Made by a program: the position numbers and the translations under genes. A DNA stretch of 64,000 nt from NCBI GenBank assembly GCA_029204225.1, contig CM055111.1, forward strand, positions 14,031,011 to 14,095,010, read 5' to 3'. Below the pieces are notes generated by a model. The model searched no databases. It had not been told where the DNA came from and saw nothing but the letters and a program-made list of their open reading frames with translations. Positions 1 to 13,800 of this stretch are shown here, in pieces (the first letter of the stretch is position 1; each line of letters opens with the position of its first letter). The stretch comes from Diphasiastrum complanatum. Its lineage: Eukaryota > Streptophyta > Lycopodiopsida > Lycopodiales > Lycopodiaceae.

Positions 1-340
1 ATTTTTTCTTTTTAAATTTTGAATTTCTTTAGGGTGTTTTTAATAGTTTGGTAGGAGCTCAATTTAAACATCTAGAAAAGCTTTCAGATTAATATGAATC
101 GTCATGAACCCCATTAACTAAAATCTCCTCAAATTGAATCTCCTAAGAATATGCTTTGTAGATTTGTATGTTGACAGTTCATTATCGATAGTCAATGCAC
201 GTAAGGCATGTCTAGATATTTGGACAAGACTATTGACTGCACCTCTACAGGCATATAATGGCCCCATGAAGCTTCGTTGTTTTCAAGGGCAAAAAACTGC
301 TTCTTGGCTCCTTTCTTGGCCGTAGACAGCTTATGTCCAG

Positions 341-622
341 AAAATATTTGTTCTTAGAACTGAGGCACCACAGTTGTTGCCAATGCTCACAAGCTTGTTG
401 TTATGGTGCTTAATTTGCAATGTCTTTTATGGTTGCCCACTTGGATGTGCCACATGCTAGAACGGATGCTTAATGCTACATTGGATGTGCCACATGGTAA
501 AATATTTGTTCTTAGAACTGAGGCACCACAATTGTTGCCAATGCTCACAAGCTTGTTGTTATGGTGCTTAATTTGCAATGTCTTTTATGGCTGCGCTCGC
601 TTGGATGTGCCACATGCTAGAA
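341..622. repeat. Two-copy tandem duplication, about 158 bp period
   Basis: The block starting AAAATATTTGTTCTTAGAAC at 341 recurs at 499 and stays nearly identical through GGATGTGCCACATGCTAGAA (about 462 and 622). A small indel makes the spacing 160 bp at the right end. Identity is high, so the duplication is fairly recent. Confidence 0.9.
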
Positions 623-1603
623 TTGCCACTCAAAATGCTCTTCTAAAACATACCCAACTATGGTGGGGTTATAGTCCCAGGACTTTCTCAAGCATGCGAC
701 CTTTATATGCCATTGGTTGGTGGCGACTACTTGACTATCATGGCAACCACGGTTGCTTGTTTGTTGATAAATCAAAATGTGGGAGTTCTGACTTTCTAGT
801 GCAGTAATTTTTTAGGTTCATGTGGTTACCCCATCCATTATTAAGTTGAGTAGTAACTATGAGAAGCGGCAGGTAAGGTGGGAAATTTTATAAAAACCCT
901 CTTCAATCAAGCGCCTATGAGCCATCTAGCAAGGTCATGGTACTTTACAGAATATCCACTTTCCTTCTTATATTACAACAATAAGTACTAAAAGGCCAAC
1001 AGTGCTATGAGTTTTACAAAATAAAACTAGTTTGAATAATAACTCCCAATTTGCCTTCTTATAAGTACATATACCTAAAACTTCAATCGATTAATCCTCC
1101 TTAAGAGGAATTTTTGAAATGTAGAGAATGAATATAAGCTACAAGTTGTTCAAGTTGCACCACTTTTGAGACCTAAGAGTTAAAAAGCATTGGCATAGTA
1201 GTTGTAAAAGCCGTAGTGCCCTAATACTATATTGTAAGCCTATTCTATTTGCTTATCAGGTACCATATATTACATTACACAATTGTATGTCCTTGATTTC
1301 ATGTGATTGTTTGAGGTACTGCCAATTCTTGCAATACCCATACACTAATAAATTTATGTTTAGTTCAGAATATAGTTATTGTAGCATCTTGCACTCGTGG
1401 GGAAGGTCATATTATTAAAGGCCATATTACTACTTGCTTCCAGAGGCCCGTTCTTGTCTAAGCTTAACCAAAAAAAGTATTTGAACCACCTATAAGTTCA
1501 AGTGGAATGCATTAATAGTGGGAAATAAGAATTTATGTAATGACAACCACTATGTGTAGCATATTTCTCTTGCAAAAAAAAGTGTTCATATTGGACAACT
1601 GTT

Positions 1604-2090
1604 GTTAGGTTAAGTGTTGTTTTGTTTTGTACATTTAGGATTCAGTGCTATTTTGTTTTGTTTTTTGCTATCGCTCTTTGTTAGTGCTAGAAAAATCGTG
1701 TTCTATGTAGAAGGTTGTCATGCATTAAGAGTTTGCCACTATTTTTTTCTTTCTACAATACCGTAGTGCAACTAAGCTTGTGAAGTTTGTTATGCATAAT
1801 AGAAATAAATAGCAAGACACTATTTTGAATGTTGTTTTCTTTGTTGGTTAAGTGTTGTTTTGTTTTGTGCATTTAGGATTTAGTGCACGTATTCACCAAA
1901 GACATTTGCTTTTCTTGTTGCTCTTTCTCAGTGCTACAAAACTCATGTTCTATGTAGAAGGTTGTCGTGCATTTAGGGTTTGCTACTGTTTTTTACTTGT
2001 GTAGTATAGCAAACCTAAGTTTGTGAAGTTTGTTTTGCATAACATAAACAAGTAGCAAGACATTAATACATTCTTGTTTCCTTTGCATGT
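1604..2090. repeat. Diverged tandem duplication, about 239 bp period
   Basis: The block starting GTTAGGTTAAGTGTTG at 1604 recurs at 1843. Shared landmarks in order are TTTTGTTTTGT-CATTTAGGAT, TTCTATGTAGAAGGTTGTC, GTGAAGTTTGTT-TGCATAA and AGCAAGACA. The copies differ at many bases and by indels, so this is older than the 341-622 duplication. Confidence 0.8.
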
Positions 2091-2990
2091 TTCTGTCTCC
2101 CTCATTGAGTACCAACTTGGACAAAACTGCTTGTATGTCAAGTGGGGTTGGATGGTAAGAGTCGAAAGCTGGGAAACTAAGTCGTGGCCCTTTGGGATAC
2201 CTGTGCTACATTTGGTGGAGGGCAACTCTATATTCTCAACATCATTGTTTTTAGCATTTTTGGTATTCTGCATGGAATGTTTCAAAAATTCCATAAGTTG
2301 GATGAATGTCGAACCCAAATTTCAACAACAATAGCACATTCGAACAACACAAAAAATCCCAAAAACAATAAAAGAAAACGACAAGTACAAGGTGAAGTTA
2401 CAAGAATCTTCAACTAACAGAGAGTAAGTGAAGAGGCTACCTTTGGTGGAGTAGTCAAAATCTCCTCTTCGAGGGATTGATGGCCTCTAGGAGTCATACT
2501 GCAACTTCTTGTTGTATTTTTGGGCAATGGAGAGTTTGGGAAAAAATCTGGCACAACCTCAACCTAGCGTTATGAATGTCATAAACCTTTGGGGCAACTG
2601 CAAATGTGGAAGAGCATTTCTCATAAAAGGAACCGCGTGATGGGTAGTGAGATGCATTAGCACCCAAGGAAGACATCTTTGCTTTAGAAAACATATTCCA
2701 CAAGAATGACCAGCAAGAGAGCTTTGCACTGTAAAAAAACCAAGCAGAAAATGAGTTGAAAATGAGGTAGAATGAGATGAAAATCTCATAACGTTGGCAT
2801 GTTGCCCTAAACGTTGGTCTAGTGCCCTAAATTTGGATAGGTTGTCCAACCCCTTACTACATGGCCTAGTAATGACATAGCAATGGCTCTGATTGGTTGT
2901 GGTTAGAACAAAGCCTAGAACTAGATTTCAGCACAACCGGGAATAGTAGCGCACACCCATGAACTGGTGTGCATAAACCCTCCATGTCGG

Positions 2991-3023
2991 CTCTCTCTCT
3001 CTCTCTCTCTCCCCCCCCCCCCC
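2991..3023. repeat. (CT)n microsatellite running into a C tract
   Basis: About ten CT units (2991-3010) are followed by 13 consecutive C. The same CT-plus-C design recurs at 53771-53832. Confidence 0.95.
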
Positions 3024-3327
3024 AAAAGCAGGGACCACCTCTTTTTTATGGCGTGTTTTATGATTCATAAAAGTTTGTGAACACTATGACCAAAGACCAT
3101 CATGACTATTTTTCCCAAATTAATGCACTTCAAAAATACAATCTCACACTTCAAAGGAATCCTTTATGTTGTTGTAAAGTATGAGCGACTTTCATTTATG
3201 AACAAATATACACTACTTACATTTTCTATTAAAGTAATGAATTACCTAAATTGACGTTTTAGTTAATATCTACTCACAAAAATTCATTGAAATTCATTGC
3301 ATACTCAATCTGCTTGGCAGTGATGAG

Positions 3328-3470
3328 ATTTGGCTTTTCTCACACCCCAACCACAAGGGTGATCTCTCTCTCTCTGGTTGCCTTTCAATGAACATGTGGT
3401 GAATGGATGGAATCTGGCTTTTCTCATACCTTCCAACCACAAGGGTGACTTCTATGGTTACCTTTCACAT
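3328..3470. repeat. Short tandem duplication, about 83 bp period
   Basis: TTTGGCTTTTCTCACACC…CCAACCACAAGGGTGA…GGTTGCCTTTCA is followed by a second copy, CTGGCTTTTCTCATACC…CCAACCACAAGGGTGA…GGTTACCTTTCA. The first copy contains a small CT expansion. Confidence 0.8.
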
Positions 3471-3621
3471 GGTGACGTTTTTGCCTTTACTTTCAAGGCA
3501 AATAATAGCATGCATTGTAACCAGCTCCAAATGTGTTGTGGCGTGCTTGTAGCACTTGATTGTTTTGTGGTTAGTTATCATGTAAGTCATGCCACGAGCT
3601 GGAATCATTCATCCTACTTGT

Positions 3622-3645
3622 CCATTGGAGCCACTATATAAAGTT
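3622..3645 (+). promoter_or_regulatory. Candidate core promoter (CCAAT-type and TATA box)
   Basis: TATATAAA at 3635-3642 has ATTGG (an inverted CCAAT box) about 10 bp upstream. It is followed 30-60 bp downstream by a CT-rich leader typical of plant 5' untranslated regions. It lies about 1.1 kb upstream of the first DUF642 coding exon and in the same direction, so it could drive that gene through a long leader or a 5' UTR intron. That link is inference. Confidence 0.4.
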
Positions 3646-4731
3646 ATCTGAAACACTTGCACTATCAGCTGGGCTGCTTGCAGGATGCAGAATATTGTTC
3701 ATTTCTCTCTCTCACTCACTCTTCTCTCACTGAGCACTCACACTCCCTTGTCTCCCTTGAAATGTTCGGTGCTGCTGCTGGGCCCACTTCTCCACGCCCC
3801 CAGCATTCTTTTTGATTGGCATATCTGCTTTTGAAAGTGAAAGTAAAATCAACCTTTATTTCTGCTGAAGGGCATTAGGCTGTCCAACGGATTTTATCTT
3901 TGAATGGCATGCAAAATCTCTTTGCCTTTATCTTTAGTCTTCAAAATGCAAATCCAAACAAATACAAAGAAAATCCACCTAGCAGTGAAGTTTGCTTTTC
4001 CTGTCTCTATCCTCCGAAGACTTACACACATATACTTGTCACTGATGTCTCCCTGTAGTCAGCACATGCACCTCACAAAGTCTCTTGAGTCTTGAGTAGA
4101 CTGTAGTACATACACAACTTCACACATCTTCAGCTTGTTGTGTCAGATGGGTTTGTTGTATTTGGCTGCGATTCGTGAAGCCGGGTAAGCCTGGGTTTGT
4201 GGCATTTAGCTGCAGACTTCGTAGGGAGCGTGTAGTTCTCATCTGGATTCTGGACTGGAAGCTGTAGCTTGGGCTAACGATCTCTTCGTCCTCAAATATT
4301 TTATCATATTTCCTGACTATGTATAAATTTTTATGCATGGTTGGATGGAGAGTATGGATCGTTGGATGGATGAGGTGGGCCCAGCATGCACCCTTAGTCC
4401 AGTTGAGATTAATCTCCAGTAATCACTCCATAGAATGTTGCTCAGAACTTCTTTCCTCTGATTCCTCAGTGCTTACAATGACATAAAGTGTTCGACCCGT
4501 GAGGATTTTGAATGGCGGAGTAGTTCTTGGATCTGACTCCTGAGTCCTGAGTCTTAAGGTAGCTTACGTACATTGTATGTAGATCAGCTAGCGTGTCAGT
4601 CCTCTCTTCTTCCAGCTCCCTTGCACTTTTTCTTCCCCCTTAAGCTTCAAGCTGCAGTCTTGCAACAGATTTCCAGCACGATCTTGAGCTAAAGCAGCCA
4701 CAAAATCCTCACTTTCGACTCTTGAGAAAGA

Positions 4732-4828
4732 ATGGGGTGGATGCAATGGTTGCAAACGTTGACAAACATTATGTATGCGATGGTGCTGCTGGGAGTAGTG
4801 TGGGAGCAGGGATCGTGGACAGTTACAG
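4732..4828 (+). CDS. DUF642 exon 1 (signal peptide), predicted
   Basis: From ATG 4732 the frame reads a Trp/Gln-rich start, then the hydrophobic core IMYAMVLLGVVW, then a polar stretch ending at ACAG|GTACTC. The donor is good and the phase (1) matches exon 2 exactly. Plant DUF642 genes normally put the signal peptide alone on a short first exon. The intron that follows is 5816 bp. A different upstream exon cannot be excluded without transcript data. Confidence 0.55.
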
Positions 4829-7800
4829 GTACTCTCCATGCCGACTCTGCTTTTGATCTTGAGAAAGTATAGATTTAGCTGCATTTGGATGTCTGAGCTT
4901 GATGTGTGAGGATGATTGACTCTTTAGTAAAAGCCTTAATGGAGGAAGACGTTTGCAATTGTAGAAGTAGCCTTGTTTGTGAATGATTCGGCTACTCATG
5001 GCTGGAAAGCATGGTTAGCTTTACAATTGAATGTGGAGGGAAGAGAGATCTATGTTTTTGGATGATAAACTATTTATACGAGATAAATGGGCACACCAAA
5101 AACAGGTCACTGATGTTTTCTTGTGCAAAACATGACTGCTATAAACCAAAAGACTAATGTTACTTCAGCATATATTAAGCTATGAGAGCTTATGCACCTT
5201 GTTTTGATAAAATGTTCAGAAAGAAGACACGTGCTATGTCTGCTAGCTGAAATACACATGCTCCTGGTTTAAACCAGAGAACCAAATGGAAATTCTCAAT
5301 GTAAGTTGCTTACCGGATATGGCAACAAATCTCTACTCCGGAGAGTTGTGCTGGTGGCAGCTTCCAGTATGCTGGTGATTCCAGAGGCTTTGGTTCCCCG
5401 GTTGGTTTAGATCCACAGGAAGTACGCCTAGATTCTGTAGGGAGAGACGCCACTGTAGATCAATTTATGCTGCAGCTCCACAGAAGCAGTGTTGCCTGTG
5501 TTTGGGTGTGTGCTATTATCCTCTGTAGTTGCCCATGATAAGACCAACAAGAAAGGGAAAATATTTCCGCCTAAGAGGAGATTGCAAAACAAAAGAAGGG
5601 GCAAGTGGACACATGTCACAGGAATTGCTAGAAATGTTTTCCAGGCTACCGAACTACACAACTCTGCGTAAAGATTATTCAGTGCTTTTCCTTCTCGTAC
5701 TACAGAACCTCAGCCCTAGCATGTTCGCTCTGACCAATTTATGTATGTTTCCTTGTCAAGTTGTTTATCATTATTTTGGTAAAACCTTGTGTCTTGGTTT
5801 CCATTTTCATCCTTTCATAGGCCTGTTTGTACACAAAAAATTGAGCCTTCGTGTTTTTTGTGCTTTACAGATTCACCTCCTCTTTTCTTGTCCATTTTAG
5901 ATATTATTTTGTGTTTTGGCCTACAAAAAGGTGCTGTGAACGTTTGGGGCACAATCCAAAAACTGCTTTTCAACATCTCCCTTGTCAGCTCTCACCTTAA
6001 CAGCAGCTTCACCTCACTTCTTTATTAATTGACCACAATCTCTGTGACAGAGTTTTGGCTCAGCTAATTTGGACAATCTACCATAGAAATGTGCATCATT
6101 TGGAACACTGCATACATTAATTCTTAAAAATATTCCAAGAAGCACTATCAGTTTCTTCACTTTATATTGCTTATGTGTTCAGGTCCTAGGTTTTCTGGCA
6201 CTAGTTATCCTCGGCAACTGGAGTGCTCTACGCATCTGCCAATGACATACTAAGACACATGCAGTCAAAATTGTTACCTTTTGCACAGTCACTTTGCTGG
6301 TTATTAGGCTGCTTCTGTGCTACAATCTGCATGTGGTATGAGTATCCTTGTGGCAGCTGAATGTCACCCCTTAACAATTGGCTACTAAGTGCTTCTAGTC
6401 TTCCATTCTCCATCATAGCATTTTGACCTCACACAATACACATAATTTGTCTTAGAATCTTAAAAGTAGGAGGCTGCAATTCCTTCTTGACATCTGTACT
6501 TCTGGTGCTATTTGTCTTTCTATCCCTGACATCATTGAAGCTCACTTGCCTCTACTTCATGCATAGTATGAGTCGTGACCTCAAGACTGGTGGATGATAG
6601 CAAGGTATAAAGTCTATCGCATTATTGTATACAATGGATTGCAAAAATATATTCTCACAACTACCAACCTGAACCATTGATTGGCCTTTGCATTTTCGGA
6701 ACAGTTTGTTCTCTTGATCTTTGGCAATATTCAAATTCAATGGCTTTCTTGTCATATGTTCTAGGATTTGGGTTTGATGGCTTTTGGCTGAGAGAGCCAA
6801 TCTTTTATGAATCTTTGCAGCAACATTCTCATTCATTGTGGCACCAATTGTGGTTTGCAGTAATTCTTTTAGTCTTTAGTGGGGCATTTTGGCCACTAGC
6901 TATGCTTTTTAGTCAAGCTGAAGTGATGAAATGTCTATTTTCCTTATTCTTCTAACAGAAAGCCAGGACTTCATTTGATTGACTTTGCTATTTAGTGTTA
7001 GCCTTCATCAAGTGATAGAAGTTCAATACCTTGATTTTTGTACAAATGTATGATGTGGATGCATTTTCATTTCATGTGACGGGCACTAACATAGTGCGTC
7101 GGGATGTCGTAGCATTTGGTCCGTGCTATGCATGATGGGGTTCATAGTTTGAGAATTGAAATAGATGGTCTGGATCTCCTCTAGAAAGTGTGCACCAATC
7201 ACCAACATGGCTAAATGGTTTGTCAGACTTCGGACTTCTAGAAGTCTTATCCATATATGTGACAGAAAGTCGAGTTCTATCATAATGGCCTAAATGTCCA
7301 AAGTTGGCATTTACATGATCTTCCACATTCTCCCTTAATCTCAACTTTGCATCAGCATGGATAGGTCTCTCCTTAACTCCAAGAGATATCTACGCAACAC
7401 AAATAGCTCTTTGCCCAAGGACTTACAGCAACACATCCCCTTGAAGAACTGTAATGAAGAGTTACTTCTTTGGCAAGAGTTTTCTCCCTAATCAAATGAT
7501 GAGGAGATCTTAATGTGTTGCTCCTTGCATGGCAAATAGGATTGTTTGCCAAGCTTTGAGCTGAAATGTTATCACAATAAATGGATAGAATAGCATCAAA
7601 TTCAAGCATTTGGATCTCAACAAGAAGTCTCTTGATCTATACTCAGCCTTGATTGAAGAAAAAGAAATGATATCTTGCTTCTTTGACAACCATGAACTAA
7701 CTTCATCTCCCAAGAAGTGAGCATAAGCACTTGTGGATTTCCTATGCATCTCATCAATTGCATGATCTGAATCTGAAAAACCACTAAGGTCAATGCTAGT

Positions 7801-10800
7801 ACGACCATATGCTATCCCAAAATTCCTAGTATCTCAAAATCCAGATAGCAAGTTATGCCTGGGTAGTGATCAGATTGCAATTTTGCAAGTTATGCTTGAT
7901 ATGATGATTTAGTCCTTTTGTACTTGGCTTTTTACCTTTTAGTACTACTAGTTGTTCTAAGCATAATCAAAAGATATCATAAAACGCACATATCGAATTT
8001 TTTTATTTGGATATAATCTCAAGAACATATATTAAACTGCATATTCTTCATGGGAAACCTGCCAGTTCTGTCATTTGCCATCCTTTGTCTCATTTTCTGC
8101 CATAATTAAGCCATGCCTGCATAAGTGATTGCAAACTAGTTATCATCTTAAAGAGCTTCAGCATTGAAATTGTTATAGGAATCTTGCACACCATTATGCA
8201 GTCTTGCAAACTAGTGCTCAAGCAAAATCTAGTATGATCTTTGATCTTGCTCCTTTAACCAACAGGTGCTTTTATGATGCCATCTCATTGACTCTGTACA
8301 GAAATTCTGCCTTTGACATATTCTTTGATGATCCTGACTCCACAGAAATGAATGACTACTTCACCTTTCTGGGTAAAGAAATTTCTTCAATGTCGTTGGA
8401 CATTTCCTGTGATGGGAAATGCATGTATGCTTCTCTGTTTTTGTTCGTTGACATATCCTTCTCTTTAAATCTTTGAGCCAAATTGTTGCCAAGCATAATT
8501 GAGATTGGATGTTGAAGTTCAGCTAGAGTTCTTTGGATGCAATTGTTGCAAGTGTATTGATATCAGTAGAAAGAGTTATCTTTTTGTGATTGTGATGCAA
8601 CACTTCACAATTACCTGTAAAAGAGAATTTTTCTTAAGGGCAGGTGGTCAATGTGCTGAAAAACAAAGGGTGGTGCTCCAATTGTCACAGTCCAGTTGTT
8701 AAAACACTGAATCATAGAAGCAAAGCTTACAAGTTGCAATACTCCCTCTATTCCTATTTCCAATCCATTAAATAGGTGATGCTTTGTTTATTTGAAAGAA
8801 AATTCTTTGAAATAACCAAAACAAGCATCTTCTTAGGGGAGGGGAGCACTGTCGAAATTTCTTGGGAACCTTGACAACCATTCTTTGTTCCAAATAACGA
8901 AGAACAGTAAATATTCATTGGGTTGCTAGAGGTGAAGCGCCTAGTAGTTAATTTTTCCTTGAAAGTGCTCACACTCAAATATTCAATGGAGACTATAACA
9001 AAGCATAGGGAGTAACCTAATGAAACATACATCACCAAAACAATTACCCAGAAGTCTTATTTCAATCGAAGTAGTTACAGATCACTAATCAATGAGAAAT
9101 TAAACTGGTTGATGGTGGAGCCACGTTGTCCATGTGATATACCACTTACTGTTTGCTAATTTTGTGACACAGTTCTTTAGCCTTTTACAACATTTCCCTA
9201 CATCTCTGGTGAGTTTTAGGATGAGTTCCTCCCCTTTTGCATATGCCCGCTGAACAATTCAACGACCCTGACATTTGACAAGGTGTCAAAACAGTGACCA
9301 CTGACTCAAATATTTCTTGCCTCAGTTTAGTGAGAGAGCTGCATTAGGCCCTAGATTCCAACCTTGGGATCTTATCAAATAAAAATGACCAGAAAGTCCC
9401 AGATCCCTAATACTCTTGTAGTGTCTTTGTCAGTTGCATAGATACCATGTGAGGATAATATGCAGTGGCAAAATGAATCACTTTAGTTGTGCAATAAGTA
9501 GGGAATTGGTTAGGACTTCCTTTCCTGTCCATGAGTACAGGGCATAGATGCACCGAATCGCGATTCGCTGGGTCCATGATTCGCGAATCGTGATTCTGAA
9601 CCATTGGAAAATTAGCTTATGGCTGAAATTTTTTTAGGGGATCAATGGTCAAACCAGCGTTTTGCCTCCCAGAAGTGCAGTAGATGAGGCACAAACAGAT
9701 CTTATTTTCAGTAGCTATCTGGTTGTCATTTGCTCTGGTTTTCAGTAAATGTTAATCCTACAGTTTGGGCTATCAACTGTATGGATGATGATCACTTTTG
9801 CAATCGTTTCACTGGAGATGTGAGTGCAATGTGCATACAGTTGGGGGCATAAATATTGGGCCCTTCTCGGCGCGCATTTGGACCCCATTTTTATCTACCC
9901 GGGGGGCGGTAGCATTTTTATCTACAATGTCTATATAGTAGGAAGCTCCAGGGTGTTCGGGGGGCGGTAGCCCCTCGGTGGGGGCCTTCCAACTCCCTGA
10001 GTGAAAACACACTTTTTGGTGTTTCGCACCCGAAACAGTTGGCAAACTACACAGTCATAATGCTCTTAAATCAAGCTTTCATCTCATACCCATATTGCCT
10101 AAAAAAATTTCAAAAGAAAAAACGATTCTGCGCGATTCTGGGAAAATCCCGAAACGCATTTCTGAATCACGATTCAGAATCGCGGTGCATCTATGGTACA
10201 GGGGTTCAACTCCAATCCACCACACAAATGAGGACATACAAGATAAAAATATAAGAAAATTTTAGATAATACATGATCATAGCATCACGCAATTTGTTGC
10301 CTGATGATTGATTCAAGTCGTTGGTCTAGGTTTAGGTTGTTGGAGTTTTTCCGGAACAATCGAAAGATCAGAACTTAGATGGTCGAAAGAGAGAAAGAAA
10401 AATGTGAGTTATTAATTTCAATAATGTAGGTAAGTTGTACCGTCTCCATCCATTAGTATATGTGACTAGTCATGAAACTGCGTAAGTTATGAGCTCTTGA
10501 ATTTTATAACTGTAGTTTTTGAATGTCATATGAATTTTAGACTAGATGAAGAAGGCTGATTGTAAAACTTCAGTTTTTGACATGTACACCGCAGCTTCTC
10601 AGATATTTCTGCCCTAAAACTATTGATATAATACTGCATGACAGGTCAAACATTGCTACAGAATGGGGATTTTGAAACTGGCCCAGCAAACATAACCACA
10701 AATTCTGGGCAAGAAGTGCCTATTGTTGGGCAGAATGCACTTCCTGGATGGAAACTGCAGGGAACAGTACTGTACGTCTCATCTGGGGGAAACATATCTC

Positions 10801-13800
10801 TGCCTAATGATGGCCATGGAGTGGAACTGGGACTCAATGGGCAAATCAGTCAAGTTTTTTCAGCAGAAAAGCCTGGATCTCCATATGCACTGACTTTTAG
10901 CATTGGACAAGCAGGAGAAAAGGATGAATGTCTAGCTTCTAATCTTGTCAATGTCACAGTTTCCCCTTATTCGCAGCTGTTTCAGCTAAATGCACAGTTC
11001 ACTCCCGAGAGCTGGGACACATATGCATGGGGCTTTGTAGCCCAAGATATTACTCTTGACCTCGTCTTCAAGAGCCAGCCAGGAGAAGTAGATCCTAATG
11101 TCACTTGCGGACCTGTCATTGACACAGTTGCTTTGAAGGAATTTGGGACAATAGAGTCCTCCAAAGGTTTTTCTCTCTGCTCCCCCCCTCCCCCCCCCAA
11201 AAAAAAAAGACATGCACACAGACACAATGCTCTTTTATCAATTGCCATTTTGGCTTTGTGTTGATTCAGCTAGATAGGAAGCAATTGCAGCTTTTGAGCA
11301 ATCACAGCTCTTTTTCATGATAGTCCTGTTGATAATTTGTGGGCTTATTTCTATGTACTTAATTACATGTCCAAAACATCCTGTTCTTCTTGCTCTTATG
11401 CAGAGCTGTTCTCAGCTGGAACTTAGTATAACAATGGGCTTCTCGATAACGGTCCTCCATTTTCTAACCATACTGAAGTGAGCCTGAATACCAACAATTG
11501 AGTCCCCATAAAATGCTAAATAGCAGCCATAATGAACTGTAAGGCATATACTCCCTCAATCTGAATTCTGGAGTTATGAAATAAACAGGTTGACACTTGT
11601 GTTGCAAAAAATATGAGTTGTCCCTCTCATAAGTGGTGAGTTTGTAAGTGAAGTTTTGAGGTATGATCCGGATCCCCTAGTGGTATCTCAAAATTGCAAA
11701 ATTGAAAACCCTTATAATACACTGTGTTAAACATTTATTTCTGAAAAAATATTTATAATGTTTAGTGGAAGGCCTCATGACTTCTTTCGTGAATGACATC
11801 ATATGGGACTGTTGTGCGAAGTATATGGGCAATCCAATTTGATGAAATTCATTTCTACATTGTGAAATTTAGACAACCTTATACAACTATTTGAGGATTG
11901 TAATATTGCGTATTCTATTCTAACTCTATTGCTAATAGGAATGTGACAAGCTTTTGAAACCACTTTATAGTCTCGTTATAATCTCAATCATGAAAACGGT
12001 TATTTTATTGAAGTGTACTATTCATTTACTAACTTTTGGTAAATATCGCTGACTTTATTTAGAATGACATTTTATCCTCAAATATAAGTTTCTTGAAAAA
12101 GGGGGAATGGAGAAGGGGTTTTGTCCTTTTGTCTTTCCTTGAACACAATTGGTGGTGTTAACGGTGTGTTGTTCACAAGAAATTATGGTTGTGTGGGTTA
12201 TTGCTTGTAAACCATAATGTATAAAGAATATGCAAGAAAGATTCCATTTAGCAAAGGAAATTGTTTAGAGTGTACAAGATTGTGCACGACATTATACTAA
12301 TTTGAATGGCCACCTTGAGAATTTCAAAAAGGTTATTGGGTATATCTGCATAGGATTCTAAAGTAATGTGTACTAGAAAGCATTATAGATTATCAACTAG
12401 GTATTGTGTCCATCACAGTGGCGTGCATTGGGTAGAGTTGTTGACTGTCATCGGAAAGGTGCAGGCTCCGATCCTGACCACTGTGCAGTGACATCTAAGG
12501 GGACTAGCTCCGTAAATGGCATTGCCAAGCTGTATATGTTGTATATAACGACTAGTAGTTGCTTAATATGTATGGAAAAAAAAAAACTAGGTATTGTGGA
12601 CCTTTCGAGATAGTTAAAAGAACCAAATGTTTAGCTTATCAGTTAGACCGACCTTGAGGAACCAGAGTCCATTTCATGTTACATTGTGAGTCAACCTAAA
12701 ATTGAGCTTATACAAGGAGGATATCATGGGATCAGTTGAGGACTTGGTCATTGACCGTTTCTTTTATGGTCCAAATTTCTCTCTCTAGGCTCTAGACTGA
12801 TGGGCTACTCTGTACTAAGCCCTATGAGTACATAACTTGTAAATATTGTTCTTGTCAAGTAAGTCAAGTGGTACAGTGTGTGTGATTGCTTGGTAGCTAT
12901 GAGTGCTTTTCCATATAAATCTGTGTGTGTTCTCAAATTGTTAACTTAGTATCAGAGCAACGTTGTCGAAGGAATCGTTGGTGGTGCAACAGATTCATGG
13001 CTTTAGGATGGACAGGTCATGATAATCGAGGCAGGTCCATCAATTTGTGCTCGTTGGAACTGGGAATCGAACTTGCTTGGTGAAGTTCGGCTTATGACGG
13101 AGTTTGATCAGTTTGAAGCTGTTTCATGACTGTTTGAGGATCTGTTTAATCCAGTGACACTCACATAAGTCCAGTGTGACCCTTGGAAGTAGAGGCGAAC
13201 TTAGACGCACTCTAATTTTGGGATTTACATCATACAACAGCCTGTGTGCAACAAAGGTTTTGCTGATTAGGGTTTCAAGACAAAAAGTCGTGGATCTTGA
13301 GCTGCAGACATCATTTTTTGGAGCTGTAAAGTTCTACAGGTTGGCCGCCCTACCCTCACTGACCAATTGCTAAGTGGTCATGGAGTGCCGCGGAACAGTT
13401 AAGGTGCATAATCGATCCAAGTAGATAGCCGAAAACCCTAGTTTTTTAGCAACGTGGGAGTTCGTGCGCTGAACGAGGGTGAGAGTGTTGTGTCAAAACG
13501 TGCTTAGTGCGCCTAAGAACAAGGTCTCAACGTGCGATCTGTGGTCGAGATTAGAGTAACAAGGACCCTTGGATCACAATCGACGGCCTGGATGGATTTC
13601 AAGAATTTGAACGTCATTTTCCACTTCAATTTCATTAAAAAAAATTTAAACTGCAAAGTGAAGTTGCTTCACATTGAAGAACTATTTTCAAGTCCCTAAC
13701 CCGTTTTTGACCAAACGAAAGGCTACAGACTCCAAACAAAAGGCACTTTGACTCTTAGAAGCCCTTTCCAACTAAAATGGGTCGGAACGTTCCGTTCCGA

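Larger units (their letters stand above)
1..3600. other. Intergenic stretch without a recognisable gene
   Basis: No open frame here resembles a known protein. The longest plus-strand frame (403-807) lies across a tandem duplication, and its codons simply follow the repeat. The stretch holds diverged tandem duplications, a CT/C simple repeat and AT-rich sequence, listed separately. I see no retroelement domain in any frame. Confidence 0.6.
4829..10644 (+). other. DUF642 intron 1 (5.8 kb)
   Basis: Apart from the Copia RNase H fragment (7373-7850) and the hAT-type element (9543-10195), I see no coding content. A protein-like but unidentified plus frame lies at 8204-8476. The remainder is AT-rich and unassigned. 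Confidence 0.5.

Noticed and set aside
403-807. 134-aa plus-strand frame
   Set aside because: It spans the 158-bp tandem duplication and has no known motif; the repeated peptide reflects repeated DNA.
4588-4884. 98-aa minus-strand frame over DUF642 exon 1
   Set aside because: It is antisense to a better supported exon with matching phase and signal peptide, and has no family features.
10982-11248. Minus-strand frames with Gly runs
   Set aside because: Shadows of DUF642 exon 2 and the C-tract in the intron.
12404-12613. 69-aa plus-strand frame
   Set aside because: It is the SINE body read as protein.
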